Shown: positions 46,171-58,880, counted from the stretch's first letter. The stretch is 64,000 nucleotides of DNA from Yersinia vastinensis (GCF_902726565.1 NZ_CACVAF010000008.1:62001-126000), one strand, 5' to 3'. Notes: a model not told the origin generated them from the letters alone. Translations and numbers: made by a program.

Positions 46171-46367
46171 AATCATTTCTGAACGTGTTATATATACAGC
46201 GTTATGGTTGTTGAGTTTAGTTATTAATTGAATTCTAATAGATGTTTGTACTATATAAATGGTAACGGCCGGAGTTGCCTAGAAAATATAGGCTTACTCC
46301 GGCATATAAGTACCGAGACTAATAAAGTGAGGTTTTAATTTACCAAAATGCTATGTGCAATAAACAA

Positions 46368-46568
46368 TTAACCGAGTCTGACTAAATCGAACGGAACATA
46401 GCGCTCACCCGTTTGCTGTAACTCTACAACTGGCGCTCGCTCTGCTTGTACTGGCCCCAGGCCTTCCGCATGGATAGCTTTTGCTACGTCAATCTCCCCA
46501 GTTTGCGCAACCATGACACGTTTGCCTGGGATAATTTGGTTTCTGTTTCTGTCATAGACTTTAACCAT
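46368..46568 (-). CDS. Conserved small protein, unknown function
   Basis: Protein of 66 residues beginning MVKVYDRNRNQIIPGKRVMV, soluble and without cysteine or signal peptide. GGAGG 5 nt before ATG 46568 is an excellent ribosome-binding site and rules out the slightly longer start. It stands alone between appA and kdoO. I do not recognise the family. Confidence 0.7.
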   Translation of the reverse strand: MVKVYDRNRNQIIPGKRVMVAQTGEIDVAKAIHAEGLGPVQAERAPVVELQQTGERYVPFDLVRLG

Positions 46569-46580
46569 ATTAACCTCCAA

Positions 46581-46917
46581 TAGTTATCCGATAAGGTTTA
46601 ACAACTATCGGGTGAATAATCCGCCCATAAAATCAAACCAGTATCTAAGATATATACCTATAGCCGAAAAAGTGGATAGCTAAATAATTGCCCGATATAG
46701 GCTACACTCGATGAGGTCAATTTCTTTGCCTCAGGTCAAACTATTATAGAGTTGGTTTCTACTGCGGTAAAAATGATATTTATTTTTTTCTCTGTGATCA
46801 AGTCTGAAAAGCATTTTTTTATAGTTAGTTTTCGGTCTATATCATAGGGCCTATAGCTGTGATAAATCCGTTAATAAGCCGGATTTATCACAGTCTGTAT
46901 CGATAGAAAGCGCTGAC
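46581..46917. other. Intergenic region with 3' hairpin of kdoO
   Basis: AT-rich. Arms CTGTGATAAATCCG (46857-46870) and CGGATTTATCACAG (46880-46893) form a perfect 14-bp stem 24 bp after the kdoO stop. There is no U-run, so it may stabilise the 3' end rather than terminate. The remainder must hold the promoter of the 66-residue gene. Confidence 0.6.
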
Positions 46918-47823
46918 TTATATCAGTGCCTTCTGTGTTAGTGATTCTAATATTTTTAGTGGCGATTGCTGGGGGTCTTTCATACCGTCAACCGGTAGTA
47001 GGAATGTCTGTTCCAACATATATTGCCCCCCCATTGCCGCGTGAGGTGTTTGATCTGAAAAGCAGATCCAACTACTGCCTGATGGGAAGTCAATGGCTTG
47101 CTGCCGGCCATTTTTTTGATAATCCAAGTCGGCTTTCATTTTATCGTGCAGTTGGAGCATCAGATGGTCGTAGTGGCTACGACGGCGTTTGGTGATACCG
47201 ACTTTATGTTGCAGCCAACTGCTAATGGGGGAATAACTGCCAAGTTGTGGCAAATAGCGACTGGCGAGTTGTGTAAAGTCTTCCCCGACGCGCCATGAGC
47301 GGGGTTCACCATGAGGATTGATATTGGTGAAGATTCGCATGATTCGCTCACCATAATTAGGCCGCGAAGGGAAAGCATCAACATGTAAACGACTATCATC
47401 TTTGCGCCATGATGTTTTATCACGCCAGGCGGTGACAGGATGTAAGCGCAGGCTGTTGGTCGGGCTGTGCAGGGCCGCGGTGTACTCTGGGAGGAGCTGG
47501 TTTACTAGGCTAAGACAATTTTGGTAATAGCGCTCAAGTAGCTGGCGGGTTAAGGCCATTTTACTTTCATCGGTGACGCCGGTCAGTGTCCCCTCCAACG
47601 GCTTAAAGCTAATGTTTTTGCGTTTAACATCAACGAGTGCCGGGTCAAGCAACAGTTTTTCCTGTTCACTCAACTCGAAAGTTAGATGAGGTAAAAACAG
47701 CACTTTACCTTGTTCCAGTGCATCAATGGCATTGGTACTTTCAATTTCACGGTGATCCCAACGGCTGTATGGGAGCGTAAGAATCGATGAATCTGACGTA
47801 TGACTTTGATTATGGTTGCTCAT
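46918..47823 (-). CDS. kdoO: Kdo 3-hydroxylase KdoO
   Basis: Fe(II)/2-oxoglutarate dioxygenase of 301 residues. KdoO, described in Burkholderia and Yersinia pestis, hydroxylates the outer Kdo sugar of LPS. The metal ligands appear as H147 and D149 in SRLHVDAFPSRP and H261 in TPHAAMGGQ. Other diagnostic stretches are RIFTNINPHGEPRSWRVGE and FPSGSSWICFSDQ. ATG 47823 is preferred to the adjacent in-frame TTG. It lies 78 bp after an Lrp-type regulator gene on the same strand. Confidence 0.87.
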   Translation of the reverse strand: MSNHNQSHTSDSSILTLPYSRWDHREIESTNAIDALEQGKVLFLPHLTFELSEQEKLLLDPALVDVKRKNISFKPLEGTLTGVTDESKMALTRQLLERYYQNCLSLVNQLLPEYTAALHSPTNSLRLHPVTAWRDKTSWRKDDSRLHVDAFPSRPNYGERIMRIFTNINPHGEPRSWRVGEDFTQLASRYLPQLGSYSPISSWLQHKVGITKRRRSHYDHLMLQLHDKMKADLDYQKNGRQQAIDFPSGSSWICFSDQTPHAAMGGQYMLEQTFLLPVDGMKDPQQSPLKILESLTQKALI

Positions 47824-47901
47824 CAATTATCCGCTTTTAAATATTATGCATCTCAATCATAACTTTTTATTATAGATAATGTGAGGGCTATGGCACAGAT
47901 T

Positions 47902-48360
47902 TCAGATTTTGCTTGCCTTAGACAACTGCATTAAAGGGGGGTGTCGCCTTAAAATTGGGGTCGATTTGACAATTGAAGTCTGGATTTCTGCGTGTTCTGA
48001 CCAGCGATCAATGATTGCATCTAATTGTTCCATTGAGTGGATATATAAACGGCTAACAAAGCAATCGTCGCCAGCAACTTTGTCACATTCAACACACTCA
48101 AGAGTCTCCTGAATCATTTTTTCCGTTACGTACAGCATTCCTGCTATAGGTTTGACACGAACAATAGCCTGCAGACCATAACCGAAAGCCCGTTGGTCCA
48201 AGTCTAATGTATAGCTGCGAATGATATTACGGTCTTCAAGACGTCGTAGACGTTCAGATGTACTGGGAGAGGAGAGACAGACTTGTTGAGATAGGTCTTT
48301 CAGGGATATCCGAGCATTCTCAGCTAAAATGGCAATCAATTTTTCGTCAATTTTATCCAT
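47902..48360 (-). CDS. Lrp/AsnC-family transcriptional regulator
   Basis: Regulator of 152 residues. The N-terminal helix-turn-helix (ENARISLKDLSQQVCLSSPSTSERLRRLED) is followed by a RAM ligand-binding domain (LQAIVRVKPI, VECDKVAGDDCFVSRLYIHSMEQL). ATG 48360 starts at the conserved MDKIDEKLI. The effector is likely an amino acid, as in the family, but is not identified. Its place directly before kdoO suggests local control or just co-transcription. Confidence 0.88.
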   Translation of the reverse strand: MDKIDEKLIAILAENARISLKDLSQQVCLSSPSTSERLRRLEDRNIIRSYTLDLDQRAFGYGLQAIVRVKPIAGMLYVTEKMIQETLECVECDKVAGDDCFVSRLYIHSMEQLDAIIDRWSEHAEIQTSIVKSTPILRRHPPLMQLSKASKI

Positions 48361-48566
48361 ACCCACCACACCTCTTATTATTAGGTACAATGGCGTTATT
48401 ATAGGCATCATTTTGATTTATTAACGATATTTTCCTTGCAAAAAGATGATGTTGATTGAATAAAAAATAGATTGACGATTGAGTGTTAAGCCGATGAAGA
48501 GCAGGCATAATCTCAATAACAGTCATGATGACCCCATCATCTGAAAAGATATCGTAGCTAAAATAT

Positions 48567-48603
48567 AAACTCATACCCTCTAGAATGACTAGGGTATGAG
48601 TTT
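48567..48603. terminator. Hairpin after ylaC
   Basis: Perfect 13-bp arms AAACTCATACCCT (48567-48579) and AGGGTATGAGTTT (48591-48603), 13 bp after the ylaC stop on the minus strand. A T-rich tail (TATATTTT) follows on that strand. Confidence 0.72.
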
Positions 48604-48616
48604 GTCTATAGGAGGA

Positions 48617-49150
48617 TTAATGCCTAATTGCAGAGGTGCTGGCTAACGACGAGGTCTCATTCAGGCTATTGGTTCGCATAGATTTTTTTTGCAAATAGGC
48701 TAAATCATAAACATCGTAAAAGTCTATTTCACCTTTATTACTGATAATGTTTTTAAAGCGGAGCTTGAAATCATCACTGATGTTTTTGCTATTTAATATC
48801 TCATCAATCGCTTGAGTCGATAATGCACGGCTAAAGAACCATTCGCCGTTATAACAAACACGTAAATCAAGAATACCAATATCTTCAAACTTGAATACAG
48901 GTTTGATCTCCATCATAAGAATTGCGGACATCAATACGAAGAACAGAGTAAAGGCAATCATATAGCCAGTACCAAAATAAGGCGTCAAATACATCAAAAT
49001 CAATACAAAAAAGTATGATATCAACATAGCCAAACAGAGGTAGGGGTGTTTGTAGACAAAGTCGCTGTTAAATTTTAACCGGCCATCTCTATTTTCTTTC
49101 TGATTTATTCTTGTGATGTCATCGATTAATATTTTTTTAATTATGTCCAT
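48617..49150 (-). CDS. ylaC: YlaC-like inner membrane protein
   Basis: Protein of 177 residues with two membrane segments (about 36-56 and 62-82) and a C-terminal cytoplasmic domain. The segment FEDIGILDLRVCYNGEWFFSR is the YlaC hallmark (E. coli has YEDIDVLDFRVCYNGEWY). It is about 20 residues longer than E. coli YlaC, with a Ser/Thr-rich tail. The function of YlaC is unknown. Confidence 0.85.
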   Translation of the reverse strand: MDIIKKILIDDITRINQKENRDGRLKFNSDFVYKHPYLCLAMLISYFFVLILMYLTPYFGTGYMIAFTLFFVLMSAILMMEIKPVFKFEDIGILDLRVCYNGEWFFSRALSTQAIDEILNSKNISDDFKLRFKNIISNKGEIDFYDVYDLAYLQKKSMRTNSLNETSSLASTSAIRH

Positions 49151-49300
49151 AATTATGACCTTGTGATTAATAACTCATAAAAACCAAACCATAATGGTTT
49201 GTTATAGATTAGCATGAAAAGTTAAATTTTAAGCATATCAATTCGATGAATTAGTTTGCAAAACTGTTATAGCTAGCGGGCTCAGTGGATATATTATTTA

Positions 49301-49347
49301 TTAATCAGGTGAAAGCAATCACTTGAGTGCCGATTTCACCTGATTAA
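49301..49347. terminator. Hairpin after the quinone oxidoreductase gene
   Basis: Perfect 14-bp arms TTAATCAGGTGAAA (49301-49314) and TTTCACCTGATTAA (49334-49347) with a 19-base loop, 37 bp beyond the stop of the minus-strand oxidoreductase gene. AT-rich flanks. Confidence 0.68.
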
Positions 49348-49384
49348 GCCTTTGCAATACCGATAATGAGAGATATGAACAGGG

Positions 49385-50395
49385 CTAAATGGTCAGGACA
49401 ATTTTACCAATATGTGTACTGCTTTCCATCAACTCATGGGCTTTTGCTGCACCTTCTAATGGGAACGTCTGGAATATCTGTGGTTTCATCTTGTTCTTAC
49501 CCAGCAATGGCCAAACTTGCTGTTCCAGCTCTTTGGCGATGACCGCTTTCTCAGCAACACTGCGCGAGCGTAATGTGGAGCCGATGTGGGTCAGACGTTT
49601 TAACAGCATCAGCATAAGGTTAAGATCTTTGGCATTGCCATTCTGGATACCAATTTGAACGATGCGGCCATTCATCGCAGCAGCTTCATAGTTACGAGAG
49701 ACATAATCTCCAGCAATTAAATCAACAATAACATCAACGCCTTTTCCGGCAGTGGCTCGTTTGGTTTCAGCGACAAAGTCTTCTGTGTGGTAATTAATGG
49801 CGATATCTGCACCTAATGCTAAACATGCTTGACGTTTTTCTTCTGAACCCACGGTGACAATAATCGTTTTTGCGCCGAATGCTTTGCTCAATAAAATTGC
49901 TGTAGTCCCTATACCCGAAGATCCTCCGTGAATTAATACTGTTTCACCAGCAGTAAAGTGGCCGCGTTGGAATAGATTACTCCATACAGTAAAGAATGTT
50001 TCTGGCAGTGATGCGGCTTCAATATCAGTAAGAGCTGTAGGGATAGGTAAGGCATTACTTTCATGTATGACACAGTATTGGGCATAACCACCACCTGCGA
50101 TAAGTCCGCACACTTTGTCCCCAATCTTAAATCGACTAACATCAGCGGCAATCGCAACCACAATACCAGCAACCTCTAAACCAGGAATATCTGATGCACC
50201 GGGCGGTGGGGCATATTGCCCACGGCGCTGCATGACATCAGGGCGATTTACGCCCGCAGCAGACACCTTAACCAGAATTTCACCTGCGGCTGGCAGTGGT
50301 GTTGGCCGTGTAACCGGGGCTAATACCTCTGGCCCGCCAGGCTGAGTAATTTCAATTGCGACCATGTTAGCTGGGATAGGATTCAGCAATGTCAT
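49385..50395 (-). CDS. NAD(P)H:quinone oxidoreductase (PIG3/QOR branch of MDR)
   Basis: Cytoplasmic zinc-free medium-chain dehydrogenase/reductase of 336 residues. GroES-like fold first (VKVSAAGVNRPDVMQRRGQY), then the NADPH-binding motif HGGSSGIGTTAI (about 155-166) and GADIAINYHTEDF. It should reduce quinones or related carbonyls. AAGGA 5 nt upstream of ATG 50395. The upstream region holds three TTAGTC repeats that look like an operator. The exact substrate is not known. Confidence 0.87.
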   Translation of the reverse strand: MTLLNPIPANMVAIEITQPGGPEVLAPVTRPTPLPAAGEILVKVSAAGVNRPDVMQRRGQYAPPPGASDIPGLEVAGIVVAIAADVSRFKIGDKVCGLIAGGGYAQYCVIHESNALPIPTALTDIEAASLPETFFTVWSNLFQRGHFTAGETVLIHGGSSGIGTTAILLSKAFGAKTIIVTVGSEEKRQACLALGADIAINYHTEDFVAETKRATAGKGVDVIVDLIAGDYVSRNYEAAAMNGRIVQIGIQNGNAKDLNLMLMLLKRLTHIGSTLRSRSVAEKAVIAKELEQQVWPLLGKNKMKPQIFQTFPLEGAAKAHELMESSTHIGKIVLTI

Positions 50396-50422
50396 AATAT
50401 TCCTTTTGTAACATGAAGGGAC

Positions 50423-50463
50423 TTAGTCAGATGTTATACTAATGATTAGTCACTATATTAGTC
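50423..50463. promoter_or_regulatory. Putative operator of the quinone oxidoreductase gene
   Basis: TTAGTC occurs three times, at 50423-50428, 50446-50451 and 50458-50463. The middle copy is part of a perfect 13-bp palindrome ACTAATGATTAGT (50438-50450). It lies 28-68 bp upstream of the start codon. The binding factor is unknown. Confidence 0.5.
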
Positions 50464-50543
50464 TCGTAATAGAAATAGTTCATGGCGAGAATGTGCTTAT
50501 ATGATAACGAAATTGTAAGTATTTGAAGGTATTGTTGGCGCAG

Positions 50544-50568
50544 AAAAAAACCGGGCTTAGTTGCCCGG
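50544..50568 (-). terminator. Rho-independent terminator of the autotransporter gene
   Basis: Stem CCGGGC/GCCCGG (50551-50556 with 50563-50568), followed on the minus strand by seven U (50544-50550). Confidence 0.87.
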
Positions 50569-50585
50569 TTTAAACAGCAAAGGTT

Positions 50586-52877
50586 TTACCACTCCCAGCG
50601 CATTCCGGCATTGATTTGCCAGTTAGTGTTGATATCTCCCCCAGAGGATTTTTCCACATCAAGGTAGAAACGGGAGTTATTATCTTTTGTTAACTGGATA
50701 TTGGTACCAATGCCGTAAGTCATCCAGCTATCGTCCCCATCTTGTTTGGTGACCAGCACAGCATCTTTACCCTTAACGGTAACGCTGCGATTGCCGGCAA
50801 ACTCATGCAGTAAATCAGCTTTCAGATAAATATCACTGTTACTATTGTCCTCAAACCGATGACCGATACGAACCCCGGCACGACCAATAACACTATTAAT
50901 ATTATCCTGATTGACTTCTAGCCCACTGCTGGTGGTGTAGTTAGTTTTATTCAGGTAGGTATAAACCAACTGACCTTGAGGTTCGATGAAATTTCCGTTA
51001 TCTAGTGAGAATTCACGACCATATTCAGCACTTGCACTCCAAGACCAGTTACTTCCATCACCGTACCCACCTGTACCCAGAGTATTTTGGTAGTCAATGT
51101 GGTTTTTCAGGTGACTATATTTCAAGACCAAGTCGATATAGTCTTGTTTCTCTAAACGGTTCCACGAGCCGTAAATAGCCCCGCCGTAGCTTTTATTATC
51201 ACCTGAACCGTAATTAAATTCTGACTTACCATTCAGATAATGAGCAGCAATACCTTTGGTCCAGACTCCATTCTCATATTCATCTTTATTGTCATAACCT
51301 AACTGATAGAAGTGATACTGGTTCTTAAAGTAACTTCCATGTTTATTTTCCATCTCGCCACCTTTATAACGCAGCCAAAGTCCATTTTCTTGCTGGTCAC
51401 TTCTTAATTCACCGAGTCGTTTATTGAGGCTATCAATTTCAAGGCGAGCCGTCGCTGTAGCATAGTTAACCCCGGCATTTGCCATCACAACTTCGCTAGG
51501 TGCACTCAATTGCTTATCAACGCCTGTAATATACCAGTTGGTGCCATATTGGCTTGTAGGGTCACCATCTTTAATGTCCGAACGAATTATAGGTTTATAA
51601 TCATAAACATATTCGTTAGTGATATCGACCTGCTCATAAGGCTTAAAAGATACATTATTGGCAGCATCGGCTATCCAAATATCTTCACTTAAATCTGCAA
51701 GTTTGTTGATATTCAGTGCTTCAATATAGTGAGAGCCACCGGTGCTGCTGCTGACAACCTCAATAAAGTCGCTACCATTCTTAAACTGTTCATCCGTTTT
51801 GCTGGTATTTACATCAATAAGGAAAATACCATCCTGCCCTTTCAAGTCATAAATCTTGATACCCTCATTCTGGCTTTTATTCGTATGTAAATTAAAGCCA
51901 TGTAAGTTAACCACACCGTCTTTTTGTAGATTTAGTGCACTGATCTCGGCATTTAATTCATCGGGGATCCAATGGGCTTTATTCATTAAAGTTACATCCA
52001 ATGCTCCGACCCACGAGTTAGATGTCGTATCATAGAAGTTCACTTCATGCCCATGCCAATAAGAGCCCGTACCATTGAATACAGCAGTAATACTACCCCC
52101 ACCGTTAGTGATATTATCGCCAAGATCCATATTGCCCATCACGTTGAGTTTATGTTGACCCGTTTGGTTAACGATTACTTGGCCCCCATACTTAGCGCTA
52201 ATTGCATCACTTTTAGCCCCACCATCAGGGTAAGTATTATTATGTTCTAATACCTCCAAGAAATTTTTAGTGTAGGTATTTATATAAACATCACCGTTAT
52301 TAGCAGTAATAATTGTACCATCGCCTTCTGCATATAGACCATTGTTTGCCGCGGTTGCTGTACCTGTTCCATTGGTATCCATTTCCACCAGGGAATCGAT
52401 GTAAATTTTACCGTTAATTGTGATATTTGAACCGTCAGAGGCTAACAGTGCAGTGCTATTATTATGGCCATTGCTAATAGTCAGACTATTTATATAACTA
52501 AAGTTGTTTAATGAAATGCTATTGTTTTTTTTGGTCGTGAGACCATAGAAAGCATTATAATAATTAGGATTGGATATGTTATTACCATGTATATTGATGG
52601 AATAGTCCCCTATATTATAACTTTTACCATCACTTTCCGATTTTGCGAAGTAAACTACGAGAGGCTGATTAGGGTTATCGATAGTGACGTTGGCGTTATA
52701 GTTGCCATCATTATAAATCACATCAGATAGATTAAATAATTTTGGATCGATTTTTGTCGAGGTATAAAGTAAATTATAGTTCCCGGCAATACTGCACCCA
52801 GACCACATTATATTGCTAATGAGGATAGGTAAGATTGATGCTCTAAAAGTTTTAGATTTATATTTGCGTGAGTACAC
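50586..52877 (-). CDS. Autotransporter (type V secretion), AIDA-like
   Basis: Outer-membrane protein of 763 residues. The N-terminus (MYSRKYKSKTFRASILPILI) is a basic-hydrophobic export signal containing a Cys at 28. Passenger residues about 35-470 are rich in Asn, Gly and short repeats typical of a beta-helix (SNITINGKIYIDS, GGQVIVNQTG). A linker helix ATARLEIDSLNKRLGELR precedes the roughly 270-residue C-terminal barrel ending MRWEW with the terminal aromatic. The start is GTG 52877 with GGAG 9 nt upstream. No passenger enzyme motif is visible; an adhesin role is a guess. Confidence 0.88.
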   Translation of the reverse strand: MYSRKYKSKTFRASILPILISNIMWSGCSIAGNYNLLYTSTKIDPKLFNLSDVIYNDGNYNANVTIDNPNQPLVVYFAKSESDGKSYNIGDYSINIHGNNISNPNYYNAFYGLTTKKNNSISLNNFSYINSLTISNGHNNSTALLASDGSNITINGKIYIDSLVEMDTNGTGTATAANNGLYAEGDGTIITANNGDVYINTYTKNFLEVLEHNNTYPDGGAKSDAISAKYGGQVIVNQTGQHKLNVMGNMDLGDNITNGGGSITAVFNGTGSYWHGHEVNFYDTTSNSWVGALDVTLMNKAHWIPDELNAEISALNLQKDGVVNLHGFNLHTNKSQNEGIKIYDLKGQDGIFLIDVNTSKTDEQFKNGSDFIEVVSSSTGGSHYIEALNINKLADLSEDIWIADAANNVSFKPYEQVDITNEYVYDYKPIIRSDIKDGDPTSQYGTNWYITGVDKQLSAPSEVVMANAGVNYATATARLEIDSLNKRLGELRSDQQENGLWLRYKGGEMENKHGSYFKNQYHFYQLGYDNKDEYENGVWTKGIAAHYLNGKSEFNYGSGDNKSYGGAIYGSWNRLEKQDYIDLVLKYSHLKNHIDYQNTLGTGGYGDGSNWSWSASAEYGREFSLDNGNFIEPQGQLVYTYLNKTNYTTSSGLEVNQDNINSVIGRAGVRIGHRFEDNSNSDIYLKADLLHEFAGNRSVTVKGKDAVLVTKQDGDDSWMTYGIGTNIQLTKDNNSRFYLDVEKSSGGDINTNWQINAGMRWEW

Positions 52878-53422
52878 GTTTATAGACTCCAGAATTAAAA
52901 AGAATATAAAGTAAGCATGTGGTCACTATTAATAAAATCCACTGCACCTAAAATTCAGCTGGTAGTTTAATTTTAGGTGAATTAATAACTAAATATTGCA
53001 CGCGATATTATTTTGTAAAAAAACTTCATCATGTCAATCATGATAATAGCGGAAATACATAACTTTACGTTTGTATCTAACTTTTTGTTATAAGTATGAT
53101 TGGTATTAATTTTTTTTATTTTATGTTTGTCTATTTTATTGTTACTTATGATGATTGTTTTTTAAGTTAAAGTCTTTGGGGGTTTGTTATTGCACTGTAA
53201 TGACGATTTACATGGTGGTTCATATAACTATGAACACTATAAATAGTGTTTGTAGGTTTGGTGATTATGCCGTTAATTGATTTTTACAAATATTATTAAA
53301 TAATTTATTTATTATATGAAATTAATAACAAGCTTGAGTTTTGTTATTTAATTTATAGAATTATGACTATCCGAGCATGTTATTTACAAGCCCGGATGTC
53401 ATTGACCTTATTGGGTTATTTT
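52878..53422. promoter_or_regulatory. AT-rich region between lacZ and the autotransporter gene
   Basis: 545 bp without a gene, strongly AT-rich. A perfect inverted repeat CACCTAAAATT (52945-52955) / AATTTTAGGTG (52969-52979) lies 68 bp before the autotransporter GTG and is either a leader hairpin or an operator. No lacY-like ORF follows lacZ here. Confidence 0.55.
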
Positions 53423-56605
<3,183 letters not shown>

Positions 56606-56623
56606 TTAGTTAGCGATAGGGAA

Positions 56624-56644
56624 AAATGTTATGCGCTCACAATT
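56624..56644 (-). promoter_or_regulatory. lac operator
   Basis: On the minus strand the 21-bp site begins AATTGTGAGCG and ends ATAACATTT. Compared with E. coli lacO1 it differs at two positions only (one central G to C, one A to T near the end). It lies 55-75 bp upstream of lacZ. The neighbouring LacI has the same recognition-helix sequence YQTVSRV as E. coli LacI. Confidence 0.85.
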
Positions 56645-56717
56645 TGATGCCATCAAGATGAGTTCAGCAGAAAGTAAAGTAAATAGTGGTGAGTTAAATA
56701 GTCGAGAGTGATCGCAT

Positions 56718-57752
56718 TTATTCACTTTTACGGATTTTGGGATTAAATGGGGCAGTTGTTTGGCGTATTGTCAGCTCGGTGGCCAATAACAAAGATTCAG
56801 AGGGCGGGGTAATTGTATGGTGCAGTCTAACCACTAGGCGGGAAACACTTTCTTCACCTAATCGCTTGAAGTTCTGTCTGATAGTGGTCAGGGGGGGCTG
56901 AAAATAGGCACTGTCTGCGGTGTCATCGTATCCAATGACAGAAACCTGACTTGGCACTTCGATATGATGTTCATGCAATGCTCGCAGTACACCCAGAGCC
57001 ATTTGGTCGTTAGCCACTAAAATGGCGCTAAAAGGAATATGGCTAGAAATCAGTTTTTGTGTTTCCTGATAACCACTGCGCGCACTCCATTCACCATGGT
57101 AGACCGCCTGCGGTGCTAATGACGCAGTATTGAGCGCCTGTTGCCACCCCTGATAGCGTAGTTGGGAAGAAATAGCGTCTTTCGGGCCGCAGATCAAAGC
57201 GATGTGCTGGTGGCCTAATGCAATCAGGTATTCCGCTCCCTGAATTGCCCCTTCTTTGGGATCAAACAAGACACTAAACGCGGTGGATTGTGGGTCTACA
57301 TCGAGAAAAAGCACAGGTGTATTTGCACATTGCTCGGCAATTTTTTGGCTACGTTTGGGCTTTAGAGAAACATTAACCAAAATGCCTTCAACTCGTTGAG
57401 CTAACAGCTCATTTATAGCTTGTTTACAAGCATCCTCACTGTGGTCATCAACCATGGCAATTACGACGTTGTATTCTAACTCTCGGGCTTTTCTTTTAAT
57501 CGCGGCGGCTATTTGTGAAGGGGCATGTAAAGAGAGATCTGTGGTGGCCAGCCCCAGTGTCCGGCTATGTTTACCTGCTAATTGTTGTGCAACGCGATTA
57601 GGAACGTAGCTTAACTGGACCATGGCCAGTTCAACTTTATTACGGGTTTTAGGCGAAACATGGGGGGCGTGGTTTAAAACCCGAGATACAGTTTGATATG
57701 AAACACCGGCCTGGCGCGCGACATCATCTAAAGTAGCAGACTTGTGTTTCAT
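56718..57752 (-). CDS. lacI: LacI-family lac repressor
   Basis: Repressor of 344 residues. The helix-turn-helix (LDDVARQAGVSYQTVSRVLN) and hinge (YVPNRVAQQLAGKHS) are almost those of E. coli LacI. A periplasmic-binding-protein-like sugar domain follows (about 62-330). The E. coli tetramerisation tail appears to be missing or shortened, so it may act as a dimer. AGAGGA before ATG 57752. It lies 148 bp upstream of lacZ. Confidence 0.9.
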   Translation of the reverse strand: MKHKSATLDDVARQAGVSYQTVSRVLNHAPHVSPKTRNKVELAMVQLSYVPNRVAQQLAGKHSRTLGLATTDLSLHAPSQIAAAIKRKARELEYNVVIAMVDDHSEDACKQAINELLAQRVEGILVNVSLKPKRSQKIAEQCANTPVLFLDVDPQSTAFSVLFDPKEGAIQGAEYLIALGHQHIALICGPKDAISSQLRYQGWQQALNTASLAPQAVYHGEWSARSGYQETQKLISSHIPFSAILVANDQMALGVLRALHEHHIEVPSQVSVIGYDDTADSAYFQPPLTTIRQNFKRLGEESVSRLVVRLHHTITPPSESLLLATELTIRQTTAPFNPKIRKSE

Positions 57753-58231
57753 GTATTCCTCTTAGGTATGGATAGCTACTAATTATAGCAAATTCAATGG
57801 ATAAACTTTTAGTGACTACCCACAAACATGATGAAAATAGGCCGTTGAAGATATTTTTGCACTGTTGAGACTGAAAGCACGGCCGTATTGGTACGATTTA
57901 ATAATAATCATGGTTATTATTCTGCCTAAAATAGAGGCTCAAGAGTATAATAAATCGCTTTTTTGGTTTTATTTTAGGCACGTGAACAAGAATCTTCCGT
58001 TTGCTTGCTAAAAAGAGTTGCTATTAAAAGCCGGTCATGAGTTAATGCGTCTCGGCCTGTGGTACAGACCTATTTATGCACGACATCTTGAGTAAAGTGG
58101 TTCATATTTAAAGCGTTATCGTTGATAGCTCTTCACTGACGAATTTCCTTCATAGTGCCTCCATAAGTAACGACTGATAACCGGCTATAACACGCCCATG
58201 GTGGCAAAATTTTTTAATAAAGGAAATACAC
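57753..58231. promoter_or_regulatory. lacI-csp intergenic region with long cold-shock leader
   Basis: 479 bp. The plus strand has a plausible promoter with TTGCTT (58001-58006) and TATTAA (58022-58027). It would give a 5' leader of about 200 nt, the length typical of cold-shock mRNAs. The lacI promoter must be at the left end. Confidence 0.5.
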
Positions 58232-58444
58232 ATGTCTAACATGATGAAAGGTCAAGTAAAGTGGTTCAACGAGTCTAAAGGCTTCGGTTTCATCACTCCA
58301 GCTGATGGCAGCAAAGACGTGTTCGTTCACTTCTCTGCTATCCAAGATCAAGGCTTCAAGACCCTGGCTGAAGGCCAGAACGTACAGTTCTCTATCGAGA
58401 ACGGTGCTAAAGGTCCGTCTGCAGCAAACGTAACTGCAATCTAA
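58232..58444 (+). CDS. Cold-shock protein, CspA family
   Basis: Single-stranded nucleic acid binding protein of 70 residues. RNP1 KGFGFITP and RNP2 VFVHFSAI are intact. [20 protein letters not shown] resembles CspC/CspE, while the N-terminus MSNMM and the long leader resemble CspA/CspB. The exact paralogue cannot be assigned. AAGGA precedes ATG 58232. Confidence 0.92.
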   Translation: MSNMMKGQVKWFNESKGFGFITPADGSKDVFVHFSAIQDQGFKTLAEGQNVQFSIENGAKGPSAANVTAI

Positions 58445-58463
58445 TTGGCCTTTGGCTGATTAT

Positions 58464-58490
58464 AAAAAAACCCGCTAAGGCGGGTTTTTT
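58464..58490. terminator. Rho-independent terminator of the csp gene
   Basis: CCCGC/GCGGG stem (58471-58475 with 58480-58484) flanked by seven A and six T, so it works in both directions. Confidence 0.92.
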
Positions 58491-58688
58491 ACTTTCTGAT
58501 GTAAATAAAATTTATCTCCGCTTAACTCTTTCTTTGTACTTATTCTTGTTTTACTCAACGTCCTCTCTGTCCGTAAATTTCCCTTTAATATATTCGACAA
58601 AAGCATACCACTGGGTGCGCGTAAACCTTATCATTCTCACCTGATTCTGTACTACACTAGCAGCATTGATTTAATCGAAGGTAATATC

Positions 58689-58880
58689 ATGAAAGTGAAT
58701 GATCGGGTGACGGTAAAAACCGATGGCGGCCCACGACGTGAAGGGGTTGTTCTAGAAGTGGAACAGTTTAGCGAAGGCGTCATGTATTTGGTTTCGCTGG
58801 AAGATTATCCTGCAGGCGTGTGGTTCTTTAACGAAATCGACAGCCATGATGGCACCTTTGTTGAGCCACTTCATAAGTAG
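58689..58880 (+). CDS. dsrB: DsrB family small protein
   Basis: Protein of 63 residues almost identical in plan to E. coli DsrB ([46 protein letters not shown]). Its function is unknown. The E. coli neighbours dsrA (sRNA) and rcsA are not seen here. GAAGG precedes ATG 58689. Confidence 0.93.
   Translation: MKVNDRVTVKTDGGPRREGVVLEVEQFSEGVMYLVSLEDYPAGVWFFNEIDSHDGTFVEPLHK

Noticed and set aside
52800..52877. Lipoprotein signal in the autotransporter (Cys at residue 28)
   Set aside because: The residues before the Cys (W-S-G) do not fit a lipobox, which needs Leu/Val/Ile at -3.
57909..58010. 33-codon ORF between lacI and the csp gene
   Set aside because: No Shine-Dalgarno, overlaps the likely csp promoter and has no family resemblance.
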